DNA from: Pseudophaeobacter leonis
GTDB lineage: Bacteria > Pseudomonadota > Alphaproteobacteria > Rhodobacterales > Rhodobacteraceae
NCBI RefSeq assembly: GCF_002087335.1
Contig: NZ_MWVJ01000033.1
Coordinates: 62,001 to 126,000, forward strand
DNA length: 64,000 nt
Direction of reading: 5' to 3'
The notes under the pieces were generated by a model. It worked only from the letters and a program-made list of their open reading frames with translations, was not told where the DNA came from and did no database searches. The translations under genes and the position numbers were made by a program. Shown here in pieces: positions 1 through 9,368 of this stretch. Numbering within the stretch: position 1 is the first letter of the stretch; every line of letters begins with the position of its first letter.

Positions 1-96
1 GAGATGACCGCCGACGAAATATTGGGTAAAACCAGTGCTGCGGGCTATCCGCTTGACGGATTGCGCCCAACGCTGGAGGCCCTCGCTGGCACCTGA
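1..96 (+). CDS. C-terminal end of an unidentified protein (partial)
   Basis: An open frame enters at base 1 and stops at TGA 94-96, giving the last 31 residues of a protein that ends in LEALAGT. The fragment is too short to assign to a family. It is followed 45 bases later by a strong terminator, which supports it as a true gene end rather than a chance frame. Confidence 0.5.
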   Translation, partial: EMTADEILGKTSAAGYPLDGLRPTLEALAGT

Positions 97-140
97 TTGG
101 GATCTGCAAGACCTGCTGCAGCCTTTTGATTTTTTAGACA

Positions 141-176
141 AAAAAGATCCCAGTCCCAAAAGGGCTGGGATTTTTC
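141..176. terminator. Bidirectional rho-independent terminator
   Basis: The hairpin CCCAG(t)CCC - AAAA - GGGCTGGG has a run of A on its left and TTTTT on its right, so it can end transcription in both directions. It closes the gene ending at 96 on the plus strand and could also stop readthrough from the minus-strand gene that ends at 344. Confidence 0.8.
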
Positions 177-343
177 GTGAGCGCCTGACAGCCGCAGTCA
201 TAGTGTAATCAGAGTGCAGTCAAAACCAGGAGGAGTTCCTCACGAAGACAGCACTGAACAATCAGAGGGAGCCAGCCCTCTGGCCGCTGCGGGAATTTCT
301 AGAGGCGGGTGGTCAATATGAGAGTGCCTTACCAGGCGTCTCG

Positions 344-1699
344 TCACAATCCCTGTGCAGAATCACCTTCGAGGCCTGCAAGTTTCGAGATCTCAGCTGC
401 AGCATCATCAGGGTTAAACTGGTCCATACCATCGCCTAAGCCAGGGAAATCCCCCATTGGTGCGGCATCAAGTCCAAGGTCAGCCCCCAGATCCGTGCCC
501 AGATCGCCACCAAGATCGCCGCCCAGATCGCCACCAAGGCCGCCGCCAAAGTCACCCAGGTCGCCGCCTAATCCTGCCGGATCCAGACCGCCACCCAACC
601 CTGCGGGATCGAGATCACCGCCGAGGCCACCCATATCAAGAGCGCCTGGCCCGCCAAACCCCATGCCATCATCCAGCGGGTCCTGCAGATCCTCCGCCGC
701 AATACCAAGCGAGAGCGGCGCGGGTTCGTCCATCAATGCCAACGCAGGGGCGGCGTCGCCACCAACACCGTCTGCAAAGCCATCGCTCATATCCATGAGG
801 TCCGGCTGTTGGTCGTGCTTTCTTTCGTTCAGTCGCACGGCGCGTGAGCCATTCAGTTGCCCCAAACGTCCCTTGGCTATTTCCTGCCCACCCATACTGA
901 TCAGGTCCGTCTCATAGAGAAACGCCTGATCCAGCGGCAGAATTCCACCGACCTTGAGAGCTGAGAACTCATTCAGTGGCACGCGCACCTTGCACAGAAT
1001 CGCTGATAGTTCGGCCCGCATCGCTCCCATGCCACTCGCCAGAGACGGGCCCGGAGGCGAGCCGCTCAACCCAAGCTCTTCGGCGGTGGGTTCCGGCAGA
1101 ATGAGGTTCAGAACGCCCTGCATGGCGCCAATTGCCAGGTCAACATTGAGCGTGATCAGCCGGTAATCCTCGGCTTCCAGACCCAGAACAAGCGAGCGCA
1201 CATCCTCAATCTGAGCGCCATAGCGATAGCCAGAAAAGATCGCCTGATCCTTATGCCCGGCCAGCATTGCGACAACCTTGCCAAAGGCCTTTTCCAGAAA
1301 CTCAGCCGTCATTGCCGCATCAGTCGGCGTGTAGTGCCGCTCTGAGGGGGCTTTGCCCATGATTTGGCCGATGGTCTGTTTTTGGATCAGGGCTGTCACC
1401 AGTGCTGCATCCATCGTCGCCGCACCAATGCGGCCACCCGGCCCATCCAGAACCACCAGAAGGTGCTTGTCCGAAAGCGCGGCGACCAAATCTTCGGGGG
1501 ATCGGTTGAACTGTCGTGCTGCCAGCACTGCCAGCGGCAAATCACATTGCTCAGAGGCTGCACGTGCCAGAGACCGACGCAGAGCTTTGAGCGTCAAGGA
1601 TCCGTTGAGGCCCGGAGCCCCATCCTTTGACGCCGCAAGTTTGCGCGCGAGTGCACCCGACCCGCCGCCTCCGGCCTTCTCAATATTTGCTTCAGACAT
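344..1699 (-). CDS. FliM/FliN-type motor switch C-terminal (SPOA) domain protein
   Basis: The 451-residue protein carries a SPOA-type domain at about 228-292 (core around LNEFSALKVGG...LDQAFLYETDLISMGG), the fold that in FliM and FliN forms the flagellar C-ring. Residues 40-205 resemble a degenerate FliM middle region. The C-terminus from about 345 to 425 is a low-complexity run of Gly, Asp and Leu triplets not found in classical FliM. No other flagellar gene is in the window, so it may be a flagellar-associated switch accessory or a paralogue with another use. The family call rests on the SPOA core. The role is inferred. Confidence 0.65.
   Translation of the reverse strand: MSEANIEKAGGGGSGALARKLAASKDGAPGLNGSLTLKALRRSLARAASEQCDLPLAVLAARQFNRSPEDLVAALSDKHLLVVLDGPGGRIGAATMDAALVTALIQKQTIGQIMGKAPSERHYTPTDAAMTAEFLEKAFGKVVAMLAGHKDQAIFSGYRYGAQIEDVRSLVLGLEAEDYRLITLNVDLAIGAMQGVLNLILPEPTAEELGLSGSPPGPSLASGMGAMRAELSAILCKVRVPLNEFSALKVGGILPLDQAFLYETDLISMGGQEIAKGRLGQLNGSRAVRLNERKHDQQPDLMDMSDGFADGVGGDAAPALALMDEPAPLSLGIAAEDLQDPLDDGMGFGGPGALDMGGLGGDLDPAGLGGGLDPAGLGGDLGDFGGGLGGDLGGDLGGDLGTDLGADLGLDAAPMGDFPGLGDGMDQFNPDDAAAEISKLAGLEGDSAQGL
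470..640. repeat. Degenerate short tandem repeat inside the FliM-like gene
   Basis: Units related to GCCACCAAGATC and GCCCAGATC recur many times and encode the Gly-Gly-Asp-Leu and Asp-Pro-Ala-Gly-Leu repeats at the protein C-terminus. Such an array can change length by slippage while keeping frame. Confidence 0.7.
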
Positions 1700-1767
1700 C
1701 AGTCAGCAACCTGCACGTTTCGCGCTCCCTTTTTAATTGTCTTAACGACCGTTCGTTACCAAGACCT

Positions 1768-4457
1768 TTAAAACTGCGTCTCGGACAGGATTTTCCGCTC
1801 CACGGGCAAGGAAATTCTGAAACTGCCCCCTTTCTGCCCAGCCATATACGCGATGTCGCCTTCCAGCCGCTGCATAATTTCGCGACAAATCGCCAATCCC
1901 AGCCCGGCTCCCCCGGCCCGTTCCGGGCTAACACGCGAGAATTTCTCAAAAATTAACTGCTGGTGGTCTGCGGGCACGCCGCTGCCGTTGTCGGTGAAAT
2001 CTATCCAGATTTCCCCTAATCCCCGCGTCACCCGTATCGTCAATTCCGGTGTTTTTGCGTCACAGTATTTCTGCGCATTGGCGATCAAATTGATAAACAC
2101 CTGCGCCAGACGATCCAGATCGGAGGAGATCCGCAGAGTTTCAGATTTTGGATCGCGGTTCACCTTGATCGCATCCTCTGACCCCGCCAGCGCAGTCGAG
2201 ACCGCGTGGTCCATCACCTCTCCCAGGGTGCCTGCGGACATGTTCAGACTGACCTGGCCGCTTTCCAGCACGCTCAGATCCAGCAAGTCGTTCAACAAAC
2301 GGGTCAGCCGCAGGGCTTCGTCGTGAATGATCGAGGCGTAGCGGGTTTTTTCCGTGACAGGGATTTCGCCTTCATCCCGCAGGATCTCGGAAAACGCCCG
2401 GATCGACGTCATCGGGGTGCGCAGCTCATGGCTCACCTGACTGAGAAAGGCATCCTTTTGTTGCGAGATCTGCGTCAGCTTTTCGTTGGTCACGCGCAAT
2501 TGCCGCGCCGTGCGCGACAGCTCCGCCGACTGCTCCTCCAGCTGGTTGGAGTATTCGAGCATCTGCGCGGTCTCATCCGCAACCGCCAAAAGATCCGGCA
2601 CCGAGACTGACGATCCGCCAACGATCTGGCCAATCATCGCATGGGCTGCCGCCGCACCAATAGAGGCGCTGAGTTCGCGCTCCAACCGCTCCAGAAAGGC
2701 CGGAGTGGGTTCCGGCAGGGTACCGCGCCCGCCCTGACGTGCCAGCTCGCGCTGGAAAAAGGCCTGCGCTTCGGCGGCCCCCAGAATGCGCTGGGACATC
2801 ACCATCAGGTCTTCGCTCTGCGCCACCGACCCGGTCCAGCCCCGCGGCCCCGAGGAATGCTCAAACACATTGACAAACTGGGCGCCCTGCAGCCGCTCGA
2901 TCGGGCTGGGGAAGGTCACAAGCGACACCAGACAAAAGGTGATCGCATTCAGGCTCATGGACCAGAGCACCGCATGCACCGTAGAATCCAGCCCCTCGAT
3001 GCCAAACAGCGCCTGCGGGCGCAGCCAGGACAGGCCAAACAGCCCCTCCGCCAGAATATGATCCGGCAACATGCCACCGCCAAGGGCGGGCAAAAGCATG
3101 GTGTAGACCCAGATTGCAAAGCCAACAGACAGCCCGGTCAAGGCGCCGCTCCGCGTGGCGCCACGCCAGAACAAGCCACCGACAAGGGCCGGCAACATTT
3201 GGGAAATTCCGGCAAAGGAAATCAAACCAACCGAGGCCAGAGCCGCGCCGCCCCCCGACAGGGTGTAATAGAAATACCCCAGCGCCATGATGACGGCGAT
3301 AGAGACCCGGCGCGCAAACAGCACCACATTGCGCACATCCCCCGAGACCGAAGCCCCAGCCCCCTGCATCCGCAACCAGATGGGCATCACCATATGGTTC
3401 GACACCATTGTTGAGAGCGCCATTGCGGCGACGATGACCATCGAGGTCGCCGAGGAAAACCCGCCCAGAAACGACAGCATCGCCAGGCCCTGCTGTCCCT
3501 GTGACAGCGGCACAGTCAGAACAAACATATCCGGGTTGGAGCCAGCCGGCAGCAGCTCCAGTCCGATGGCAGCAATCGGCACCACAAACATCGAGATCAG
3601 CAGCAGATAGAGCGGAAAGGCCCAGGCCGCGCCCCGCAGGTGACGCTCGTCCTCGTTTTCAACCACCATGACCTGAAACATCCGGGGCAGGCAGACGAAT
3701 GCCGCCGCCGACAAAAAGGTAATGGTGGCCCAGCGGCCGCCATCGACCCGCCAGTCGCCAATCCGCGAGGCATCAATCCGCGACAGTGTTTCGCTCACAC
3801 CGCCCGACAGCCCCCAGACCACAAAGATCCCCACCGCCAGCAACGCCAGCAGTTTCACCACGGCTTCCAGCGCGATGGCGGTGACCACCCCGTATGGCGC
3901 TCATTGGCGTTGAGATTGCGGGTGCCAAACAGAATGGCAAAGATCGCCAGCCCAGCCGTGACCCAGAACACCGTGGTGGTCTCGTGATAGCTGCGCAGCG
4001 GGTCAGCTTCGGCAAAGATGGCAAAAGACAGGGTAATGGATTGCAGTTGCAGCGAAATATAGGGCGTGATGCCAATCACCGCCAGCAGTGTCACGCCAAT
4101 GGCCAGCGCATTGGATTTGCCATAGCGCGCCGACAAAAGATCCGCGATCGAGGTGACCCGCTGACTGCGCCCCACCCGCACCAGTTTGCGCAGGCCCCAC
4201 CACCAGCCGATCATGACCAGGGTTGGCCCCAGATAGATGGTCAGAAACTCCAGCCCCGAGCGGGCGGCATAGCCCACCGCGCCGTAAAACGTCCAGGCGG
4301 TGCAATAGATTGACAGCGACAGCGTATAAATCAGCGGCGAGCGCATCCAGGCAGAGCTATGGCCGCGTGCCGCTCTTCGGTCTGCCAGAAAGGCGACAAA
4401 AAACAGCAGGGCAACATAGCAGAGACAGACCAGCGCCAGAACATTGAGCGAGGCCAT
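1768..4457 (-). CDS. Sodium:solute symporter-fused sensor histidine kinase (frameshifted)
   Basis: Two abutting frames form one protein of about 895 residues. The N-terminal half (4457 to about 3890 and beyond) is a multi-helix sodium:solute symporter domain. After it come a linker with coiled-coil character and a histidine kinase: H box SHELRTPMTS, N box NLIANAQKY, and G boxes DNGSGVP and GGAGLGLAI. The architecture is like CbrA/CrbS sensors, which couple a transporter-like domain to phosphorylation. A single missing base near 3889-3895 breaks the frame in the reading ...NANERH(x)GVVTAIALEA. The start overlaps the previous stop as TGATG, so translation is coupled. The partner is probably the receiver encoded two genes upstream. 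The ligand is unknown. Confidence 0.85.
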
Positions 4458-4780
4458 CAGGACTGTTCGTCCCGGGGGCCGCCGTCAGTCCAGTGCCCGG
4501 CCCAGAGCCGGAACGCGACACCAAAGACATAGCTGGCGGCGATCGGCCCGCCCCAGACCACAAAGATGTAGGTTATCGCCGCAGAGGTGGGCATGCCACC
4601 ATGGTTGCCAGGTGCCGGATAGGGATCCGGGTTCGGCCACATCAGAGGAACGGTGAACAACAACGCCCCCAGGATCGGCAGCAGCCGGGCGATATCCATC
4701 AGGCGCCGCCGCCGGTAGGTGCGTCGCTCGACAAAAGGCGTATTGGGTTCATCCTGACGCCCTGCCCCATCGCGGCGCAT
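4457..4780 (-). CDS. Small two-helix membrane protein between receiver and kinase
   Basis: The 107-residue protein has two hydrophobic segments (about 30-48 and 67-92) separated by a Pro/Gly-rich loop. I recognise no named family. It lies 13 bases after the response-regulator gene, and its stop overlaps the start of the symporter-kinase gene, so all three are probably one operon. By position it could be a small subunit or accessory of the transporter-like sensor, as small membrane proteins accompany some SSS permeases. A shorter start at 4699 (MDIARLL) is possible. Confidence 0.6.
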   Translation of the reverse strand: MRRDGAGRQDEPNTPFVERRTYRRRRLMDIARLLPILGALLFTVPLMWPNPDPYPAPGNHGGMPTSAAITYIFVVWGGPIAASYVFGVAFRLWAGHWTDGGPRDEQS

Positions 4781-4793
4781 CAGGGCAGCCCTG

Positions 4794-5219
4794 TCATGGC
4801 GTGGCCGACCCAGGCACGACCGATCCAGGCGCGATCTGATCTGCCTGATAGGCCTGCGCGTGAAGATCGCGCACTGCCGTCAGCACTTCGGAGTTGGAAA
4901 AGGGTTTGGTCATAAACCGGGTCACCCCGGCCTTTTCCGCCATCTCACGATCCCTGAGCTGGCCGCGTGCGGCCAACATCAGCACCGGCAGCGCCTGCAA
5001 GTCGTGCACGGCCCGCAGCTCCTGGATCACTTCCAGACCACTCTTGCCCGGCAGCATAAGATCGAGAATGACCAGATCAGGCTTTGCCGCCTGAATGACC
5101 TCGACCGCATCACTGCCGTTGCCGTGGACATCGACCTTCCAGCCATCACGGCTCAAAAGAAATCGAATGGCCTCGGCGATATTGGGCTCATCTTCGATTA
5201 AAACTACATGTCTGCTCAT
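4794..5219 (-). CDS. Single-domain response regulator (receiver)
   Basis: The 141-residue protein is a CheY-like receiver with no output domain. The acidic pocket is E9/D10, the phospho-acceptor is D53 in VILDLMLPG, and the conserved lysine is K105 in TKPF. The usual Thr/Ser after beta-4 is replaced by Ala (MLAARG, near residue 83), which is unusual and may weaken the switch. It is the first gene of the three-gene operon with the membrane protein and kinase. Because it has no DNA-binding part, it probably acts by protein contact or passes phosphate on. Confidence 0.85.
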   Translation of the reverse strand: MSRHVVLIEDEPNIAEAIRFLLSRDGWKVDVHGNGSDAVEVIQAAKPDLVILDLMLPGKSGLEVIQELRAVHDLQALPVLMLAARGQLRDREMAEKAGVTRFMTKPFSNSEVLTAVRDLHAQAYQADQIAPGSVVPGSATP

Positions 5220-5398
5220 TGGCAGATATTCCTCCCAGCGCAGCTTTTTCGGGCAATTTCACCCGAGGCCGCGTTCCCATCCCAGCACAGACTAGCCCTG
5301 CCGCCCGGTGGCTGTCAAAACTCTTCCTTCAGGATCGACGGCTCGCGCCTGGCTTCGCAGGTCTGACGCGGGCAAATCCGACAGCTCCCCCCCACCGG

Positions 5399-6613
5399 CT
5401 ACGCATCCTGCGGCACCTCGCGGCGTGGCAGGATCAGCATAACAGCATGATGCAGGGCGTCTGTGTCAAAGGAGCCCGGGACATGACGCCAGGCCACGGC
5501 CAGACATTCAAAGCCAAGGGCGCTGCGCCCCTGCTGCACCACATTGCGGCGTAATGGCACATCCGGCCGCTGCAGCGCGGTGTAGATCGGCCACAAAGGA
5601 CAGGAGGCGCCGAAACGCGGCAGTGCGAATCCCGCAACGGGCTTGCGAAACAGGATCGAGCCCGAGGCATCACACACAACCAGGCCCGCGTCCTGGCCCA
5701 GAACCTCAGGCGGCAGCACGCCCAGACGGCGCAGCACGACCGGCAGTGCGGCCGAGAACCGGCGCGCCAGCGCTGAGGGATCCAGCCCTTCTGCTTTGAT
5801 CATCTGATCCACCTCAGACAGCGGCATTTGTACCGCGTCGCTTTGGTACTGTTCCAGCGCGCTGCGGGCGATGACGCGGGCGGCGTCACTGACAAGTTGC
5901 GGTGCCGCCTCCACCAGCGCCTTTGGCGTGACGCGCCCCGCTTCCAGATCGGGAAAGTGATAGCCATGGGCGAGAAAAAACTCCTCGGCCTCCTCCTGTG
6001 GCACCCCGCGCCGTACCGCACTGCTGTCGCTTTCATCAAGAAAGTTCACCAGAGCGCGGCTGCTTTCAGCCAGACGCAATGAGTCCTCGTTGAGGTTCTT
6101 GTGAAACCGGTCGCGCCATTCGGCCTCCAGCTCACCGGTCTCGGCCAGAATAGAGGCGGTGGAGCGGATCGCCGCCCCGGTCGACAGAACCTCGTGCAGC
6201 GAGGCCGCCAGATGCGGGGCATGGGTCAGACGGTCAGACAGGGTTTCAACCGTGCGGGTCAGGCGGGCAATGCGCTGGTGATTGCTGGCCAGAACCTCGG
6301 CCCAGCCGGGAAAGCGGCCGGCAAATTCATCCGTTCTGTCCAGCTCGGCCACCGGTGTGCCACTGTCTGCCGCAGCCTCCCGCAGGGCGGCAATCAGCGC
6401 AGCCTCGGCCCCCTCGGTCAGCATTGAGGGCTCAACCCCCAGAACCTGCGCCAGGTCCACCAGGAGTTTGCCGCCGATTCTGCGCCTGTTGTGTTCAATC
6501 AGATTGAGGTAAGAGGCAGAAATTCCGGCCTTGCGGGCAAGTTCAGCCTGGCGAATACCCAGGATCAGTCGACGTTCTCGTATACGGCTGCCTGTCAGCG
6601 TGTCACGCGCCAT
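5399..6613 (-). CDS. XRE-family regulator with ScfR-type C-terminal domain
   Basis: The N-terminal helix-turn-helix of about 60 residues (SRIRERRLILGIRQAELARKAGISASYL) is followed by a long middle region and a C-terminal domain containing RRLGVLPP and FGASCPLW, typical of short-chain fatty acyl-CoA regulators (ScfR, DUF2083). Known members such as RamB and PccR sense acyl-CoA and control acetate or propionate metabolism. The start at ATG 6613 is chosen because GGGAGG lies just upstream. An in-frame start at 6637 lacks this. The protein is 404 residues, shorter than typical ScfR members. It is divergent from the ABC operon that starts at 6846 and is a likely regulator of it. Confidence 0.8.
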   Translation of the reverse strand: MARDTLTGSRIRERRLILGIRQAELARKAGISASYLNLIEHNRRRIGGKLLVDLAQVLGVEPSMLTEGAEAALIAALREAAADSGTPVAELDRTDEFAGRFPGWAEVLASNHQRIARLTRTVETLSDRLTHAPHLAASLHEVLSTGAAIRSTASILAETGELEAEWRDRFHKNLNEDSLRLAESSRALVNFLDESDSSAVRRGVPQEEAEEFFLAHGYHFPDLEAGRVTPKALVEAAPQLVSDAARVIARSALEQYQSDAVQMPLSEVDQMIKAEGLDPSALARRFSAALPVVLRRLGVLPPEVLGQDAGLVVCDASGSILFRKPVAGFALPRFGASCPLWPIYTALQRPDVPLRRNVVQQGRSALGFECLAVAWRHVPGSFDTDALHHAVMLILPRREVPQDA

Positions 6614-6675
6614 AGGGGGCCTCCCGGTCAAAACCACACATTTTCAACGGCTTTCTGCAGTGCAACATAAAAAAC

Positions 6676-6718
6676 TTTACAGAATACCGCAGTCTACTGT
6701 TCAGTTGTTTACAGAATA
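6676..6718. promoter_or_regulatory. Direct repeat TTTACAGAATA x2, candidate operator
   Basis: TTTACAGAATA occurs at 6676-6686 and again at 6708-6718, 32 bases apart (three helical turns), in the 232-base divergent spacer between the ScfR-like gene and the binding-protein gene. The same spacer holds the palindrome ATTGCGCAAT (6740-6749) and TGCAC-N5-GTGCA (6776-6790). Spacing and position suggest a regulator binding the same face of the helix. No assignment to a protein is possible from sequence alone. Confidence 0.45.
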
Positions 6719-6845
6719 GATGATCATTTCAAGGGTTTTATTGCGCAATTTTACAACTCGTTCACATACTGATTTTGCACAAATCGTGCAGACGTTGCGC
6801 AGAAGTGAGGAGCTGCCCAGCGTTTTACATCTAAGGGAGGAATAA

Positions 6846-8192
6846 ATGTCCAAGTCAGCATTCTCGCGTCGCGGGGTCCTGAAGTCAGGTGCTCTCGCAG
6901 GCACTGGCCTTGCGCTTCCAACAATTTTCACCGCGTCTTCTGCAGCCGCGTTCACCAACGACCCAACCGGTAGCTCGGTTACTCTGGGTTTCAACGTGCC
7001 ACAGACAGGCCCCTATGCCGACGAAGGCGCCGACGAGCTGCGGGCCTATAAACTGGCGGTTGAGCACCTGAACGGTGGCGGCGACGGCGGCATGATGAAT
7101 ACTTTCTCGTCCAAGGCGTTGCAGGGCAACGGCATCCTGGGCAAAGAAGTCAAATATGTCACCGGCGACACCCAGACAAAATCCGATGCCGCCCGTGCCT
7201 CGGCCAAGTCGATGATCGAAAAAGACGGCGCTGTGATGATCACTGGGGGCTCAAGCTCCGGTGTGGCAATCGCCGTTCAGGGTCTGTGCCAGGAAGCTGG
7301 CGTGATCTTCATGGCCGGTCTCACACACTCCAACGACACAACCGGTAAAGATAAGAAAGCCAATGGCTTCCGTCACTTCTTTAACGGTTACATGTCAGCC
7401 GCGGCGCTGGCGCCTGTGCTTAAGAACCTCTATGGCACAGACCGTAACGCCTATCACCTGACCGCAGACTACACCTGGGGCTGGACACAGGAAGAATCCA
7501 TCGCAGCTGCCACCGAGGCAATGGGCTGGACCACTGTGAACAAAGTGCGCACGCCGCTGGCGTCCACCGACTTCTCTTCCTACATTGCGCCGGTTCTGAA
7601 CTCTGGTGCAGACGTGCTGGTTCTGAACCACTACGGCGGCAACATGGTGAACTCGCTGACCAACGCGGTTCAGTTTGGCCTGCGTGAGAAGGTTGTGAAT
7701 GGCAAGAACTTCGAAATCGTTGTTCCGCTCTATTCGCGTCTGATGGCCAAAGGTGCCGGTGCCAACGTTAAAGGCATCCACGGCTCTACCAACTGGCACT
7801 GGTCGCTGCAGGACGAAGGCTCGCAAGCCTTTGTACGCTCCTTCGGCACCAAATACGGCTTCCCACCCAGCCAGGCGGCTCACACTGTATATTGCCAGAC
7901 GCTCCTTTATGCAGATGCCGTTCAGCGTGCAGGTTCCTTCAACCCCTGCGCCGTCGGTGAAGCCCTGGAAGACTATGAATTCGATGGTCTGGGCAATGGC
8001 AAGACGCTGTATCGCGGTGATGATCACCAGTGCTTCAAAGACGTTCTGGTTGTGCGTGGTAAAGAAAACCCAACATCCGAGTTCGATCTTCTCGAAGTGG
8101 TTGAGGTCACACCAGCGGCGCAGGTTACCTATCCTGTTGATCACCCAATGTTTGCCGGCGGCGCATTGGGCAGCTGTAACCCTGGCTCCTGA
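6846..8192 (+). CDS. ABC transporter periplasmic substrate-binding protein (branched-chain type, Tat signal)
   Basis: The 448-residue protein starts with a Tat-type signal (SRRGVLK, then a hydrophobic stretch ending AAAF). The mature part has the type I periplasmic-binding fold of LivK/urea/amide binders (TLGFNVPQTGPYADEGADE at its start). GGAGG precedes the ATG by 5 bases. It leads an operon with two permeases and two ATPases. The ligand cannot be read from sequence. The ScfR-like regulator on one side and an acyl-CoA ligase on the other suggest a carboxylate or amide rather than leucine. The four C-terminal-half Cys residues are probably disulfide-forming in the periplasm. Confidence 0.85.
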   Translation: MSKSAFSRRGVLKSGALAGTGLALPTIFTASSAAAFTNDPTGSSVTLGFNVPQTGPYADEGADELRAYKLAVEHLNGGGDGGMMNTFSSKALQGNGILGKEVKYVTGDTQTKSDAARASAKSMIEKDGAVMITGGSSSGVAIAVQGLCQEAGVIFMAGLTHSNDTTGKDKKANGFRHFFNGYMSAAALAPVLKNLYGTDRNAYHLTADYTWGWTQEESIAAATEAMGWTTVNKVRTPLASTDFSSYIAPVLNSGADVLVLNHYGGNMVNSLTNAVQFGLREKVVNGKNFEIVVPLYSRLMAKGAGANVKGIHGSTNWHWSLQDEGSQAFVRSFGTKYGFPPSQAAHTVYCQTLLYADAVQRAGSFNPCAVGEALEDYEFDGLGNGKTLYRGDDHQCFKDVLVVRGKENPTSEFDLLEVVEVTPAAQVTYPVDHPMFAGGALGSCNPGS

Positions 8193-8209
8193 TACACAGG
8201 TCTGCCAAC

Positions 8210-8232
8210 GCCGGGCGCATATTGCGCCCGGC
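8210..8232 (+). terminator. Strong hairpin between binding-protein and permease genes
   Basis: GCCGGGCGCA - TAT - TGCGCCCGGC is a perfect 10-bp stem 17 bases after the binding-protein stop, with no U-tract directly behind it. Such hairpins commonly stabilise the abundant binding-protein mRNA or partly terminate, lowering permease expression. Function is inferred from position. Confidence 0.6.
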
Positions 8233-8341
8233 ACTTAATCTCTATTTCGACTGCGCAGCACGAGACGTGCGAAACGGGGCATGAGACCCCGAAGCGTCGG
8301 AATCCACCACTTCCACATCGAAGAACCCAAGGGTGGGGACT

Positions 8342-9364
8342 ATGGACGCAATCCTATTGCAAATTTTAAACGGGCTGGACAAAGGCTCTGCCTATGCGCT
8401 GATCGCGCTGGGTCTGACACTCATTTTTGGCACGCTGGGCGTGGTGAACTTTGCGCATGGCGCCCTGTTCATGATCGGTGCGTTTTGCGCCGTTACCCTG
8501 CAACGTGTGCTCAACTTCAGCTATGAGGACGTCGACGAAAGTCAGAAAGACTTTCTCGGCAACGCGCTGAAAGTAAAGACACCCTATGTGGAAGCCTGGT
8601 TTGGCCCCGAGTTCGGGGGCGCAATAATAGACTGGGCGGTACCGCTGGCGATCCTCTTTGCCATTCCGATCATGATCGCCGTTGGCTTTATCATGGAGCG
8701 CGGGCTGATCAAGCATTTCTACAGCCGTCCGCATGCGGATCAGATCCTGGTGACCTTTGGCCTCGCCATCGCGTTGCAGGAAGTGATCAAGTATTTCTAC
8801 GGTGCCAACCCTATTCAGACCCCCTCGCCTGAGGCTCTGAGCGGTGTTGCCAATGTTGGTGCCCTGATTGGGATGGATTTTGTATATCCGGTCTGGCGTA
8901 TCGTCTACTTCTTCTTCTCAGTCGTGATCATCGGCGCCATCTTCTCCTTCCTGCAGTTTACCACCTTTGGGATGGTTGTGCGCGCAGGCATGGCAGATCG
9001 TGAAACCGTTGGCCTGCTGGGGATCAATATCAACCGCCGTTTTACCATCATGTTTGGTATTGCCGCCGCAGTCGCGGGCCTGGCTGGTGTTATGTATACT
9101 CCGATCAACTCGCCCAACTACCACATGGGCATGGACTTTCTGGTCCTGAGCTTTGTGGTTGTGGTTGTTGGCGGCATGGGCTCGCTTCCGGGCGCTGTGC
9201 TTGCTGGCTTTATGCTTGGTATTCTCGAAAGTTTTGCCTCGATGAACGAGATCAAATCGATCATTCCCGGTATCGACCAAATCATCATCTATGTGGTCGC
9301 GATCATTATTCTGCTCACCCGTCCGCGGGGTCTTATGGGCCGCAAAGGTGTGATGGAGGAATAA
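8342..9364 (+). CDS. Branched-chain-type ABC transporter permease (LivH-like)
   Basis: The 340-residue, highly hydrophobic protein has the LivH pattern: an N-terminal [23 protein letters not shown] motif, about eight membrane segments and the EAA-like loop [26 protein letters not shown] 8342 is preferred over the in-frame GTG at 8333 because AAGGGTGGGG sits at the correct distance. It forms the membrane channel with the next gene. An insert of roughly 40 residues after the second helix ([10 protein letters not shown]...) is longer than in classical LivH. Confidence 0.85.
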   Translation: MDAILLQILNGLDKGSAYALIALGLTLIFGTLGVVNFAHGALFMIGAFCAVTLQRVLNFSYEDVDESQKDFLGNALKVKTPYVEAWFGPEFGGAIIDWAVPLAILFAIPIMIAVGFIMERGLIKHFYSRPHADQILVTFGLAIALQEVIKYFYGANPIQTPSPEALSGVANVGALIGMDFVYPVWRIVYFFFSVVIIGAIFSFLQFTTFGMVVRAGMADRETVGLLGININRRFTIMFGIAAAVAGLAGVMYTPINSPNYHMGMDFLVLSFVVVVVGGMGSLPGAVLAGFMLGILESFASMNEIKSIIPGIDQIIIYVVAIIILLTRPRGLMGRKGVMEE

Positions 9365-9368
9365 GCAC

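Noticed and set aside
309-917. Open frame of 202 residues opposite the FliM-like gene
   Set aside because: Ser/Pro-rich shadow of a Gly-rich repeat on the other strand, with no ribosome site and no family pattern.
7395-8234. 279-residue open frame opposite the binding protein
   Set aside because: No start site, no family. The sense gene has a clear Tat signal and ribosome site.
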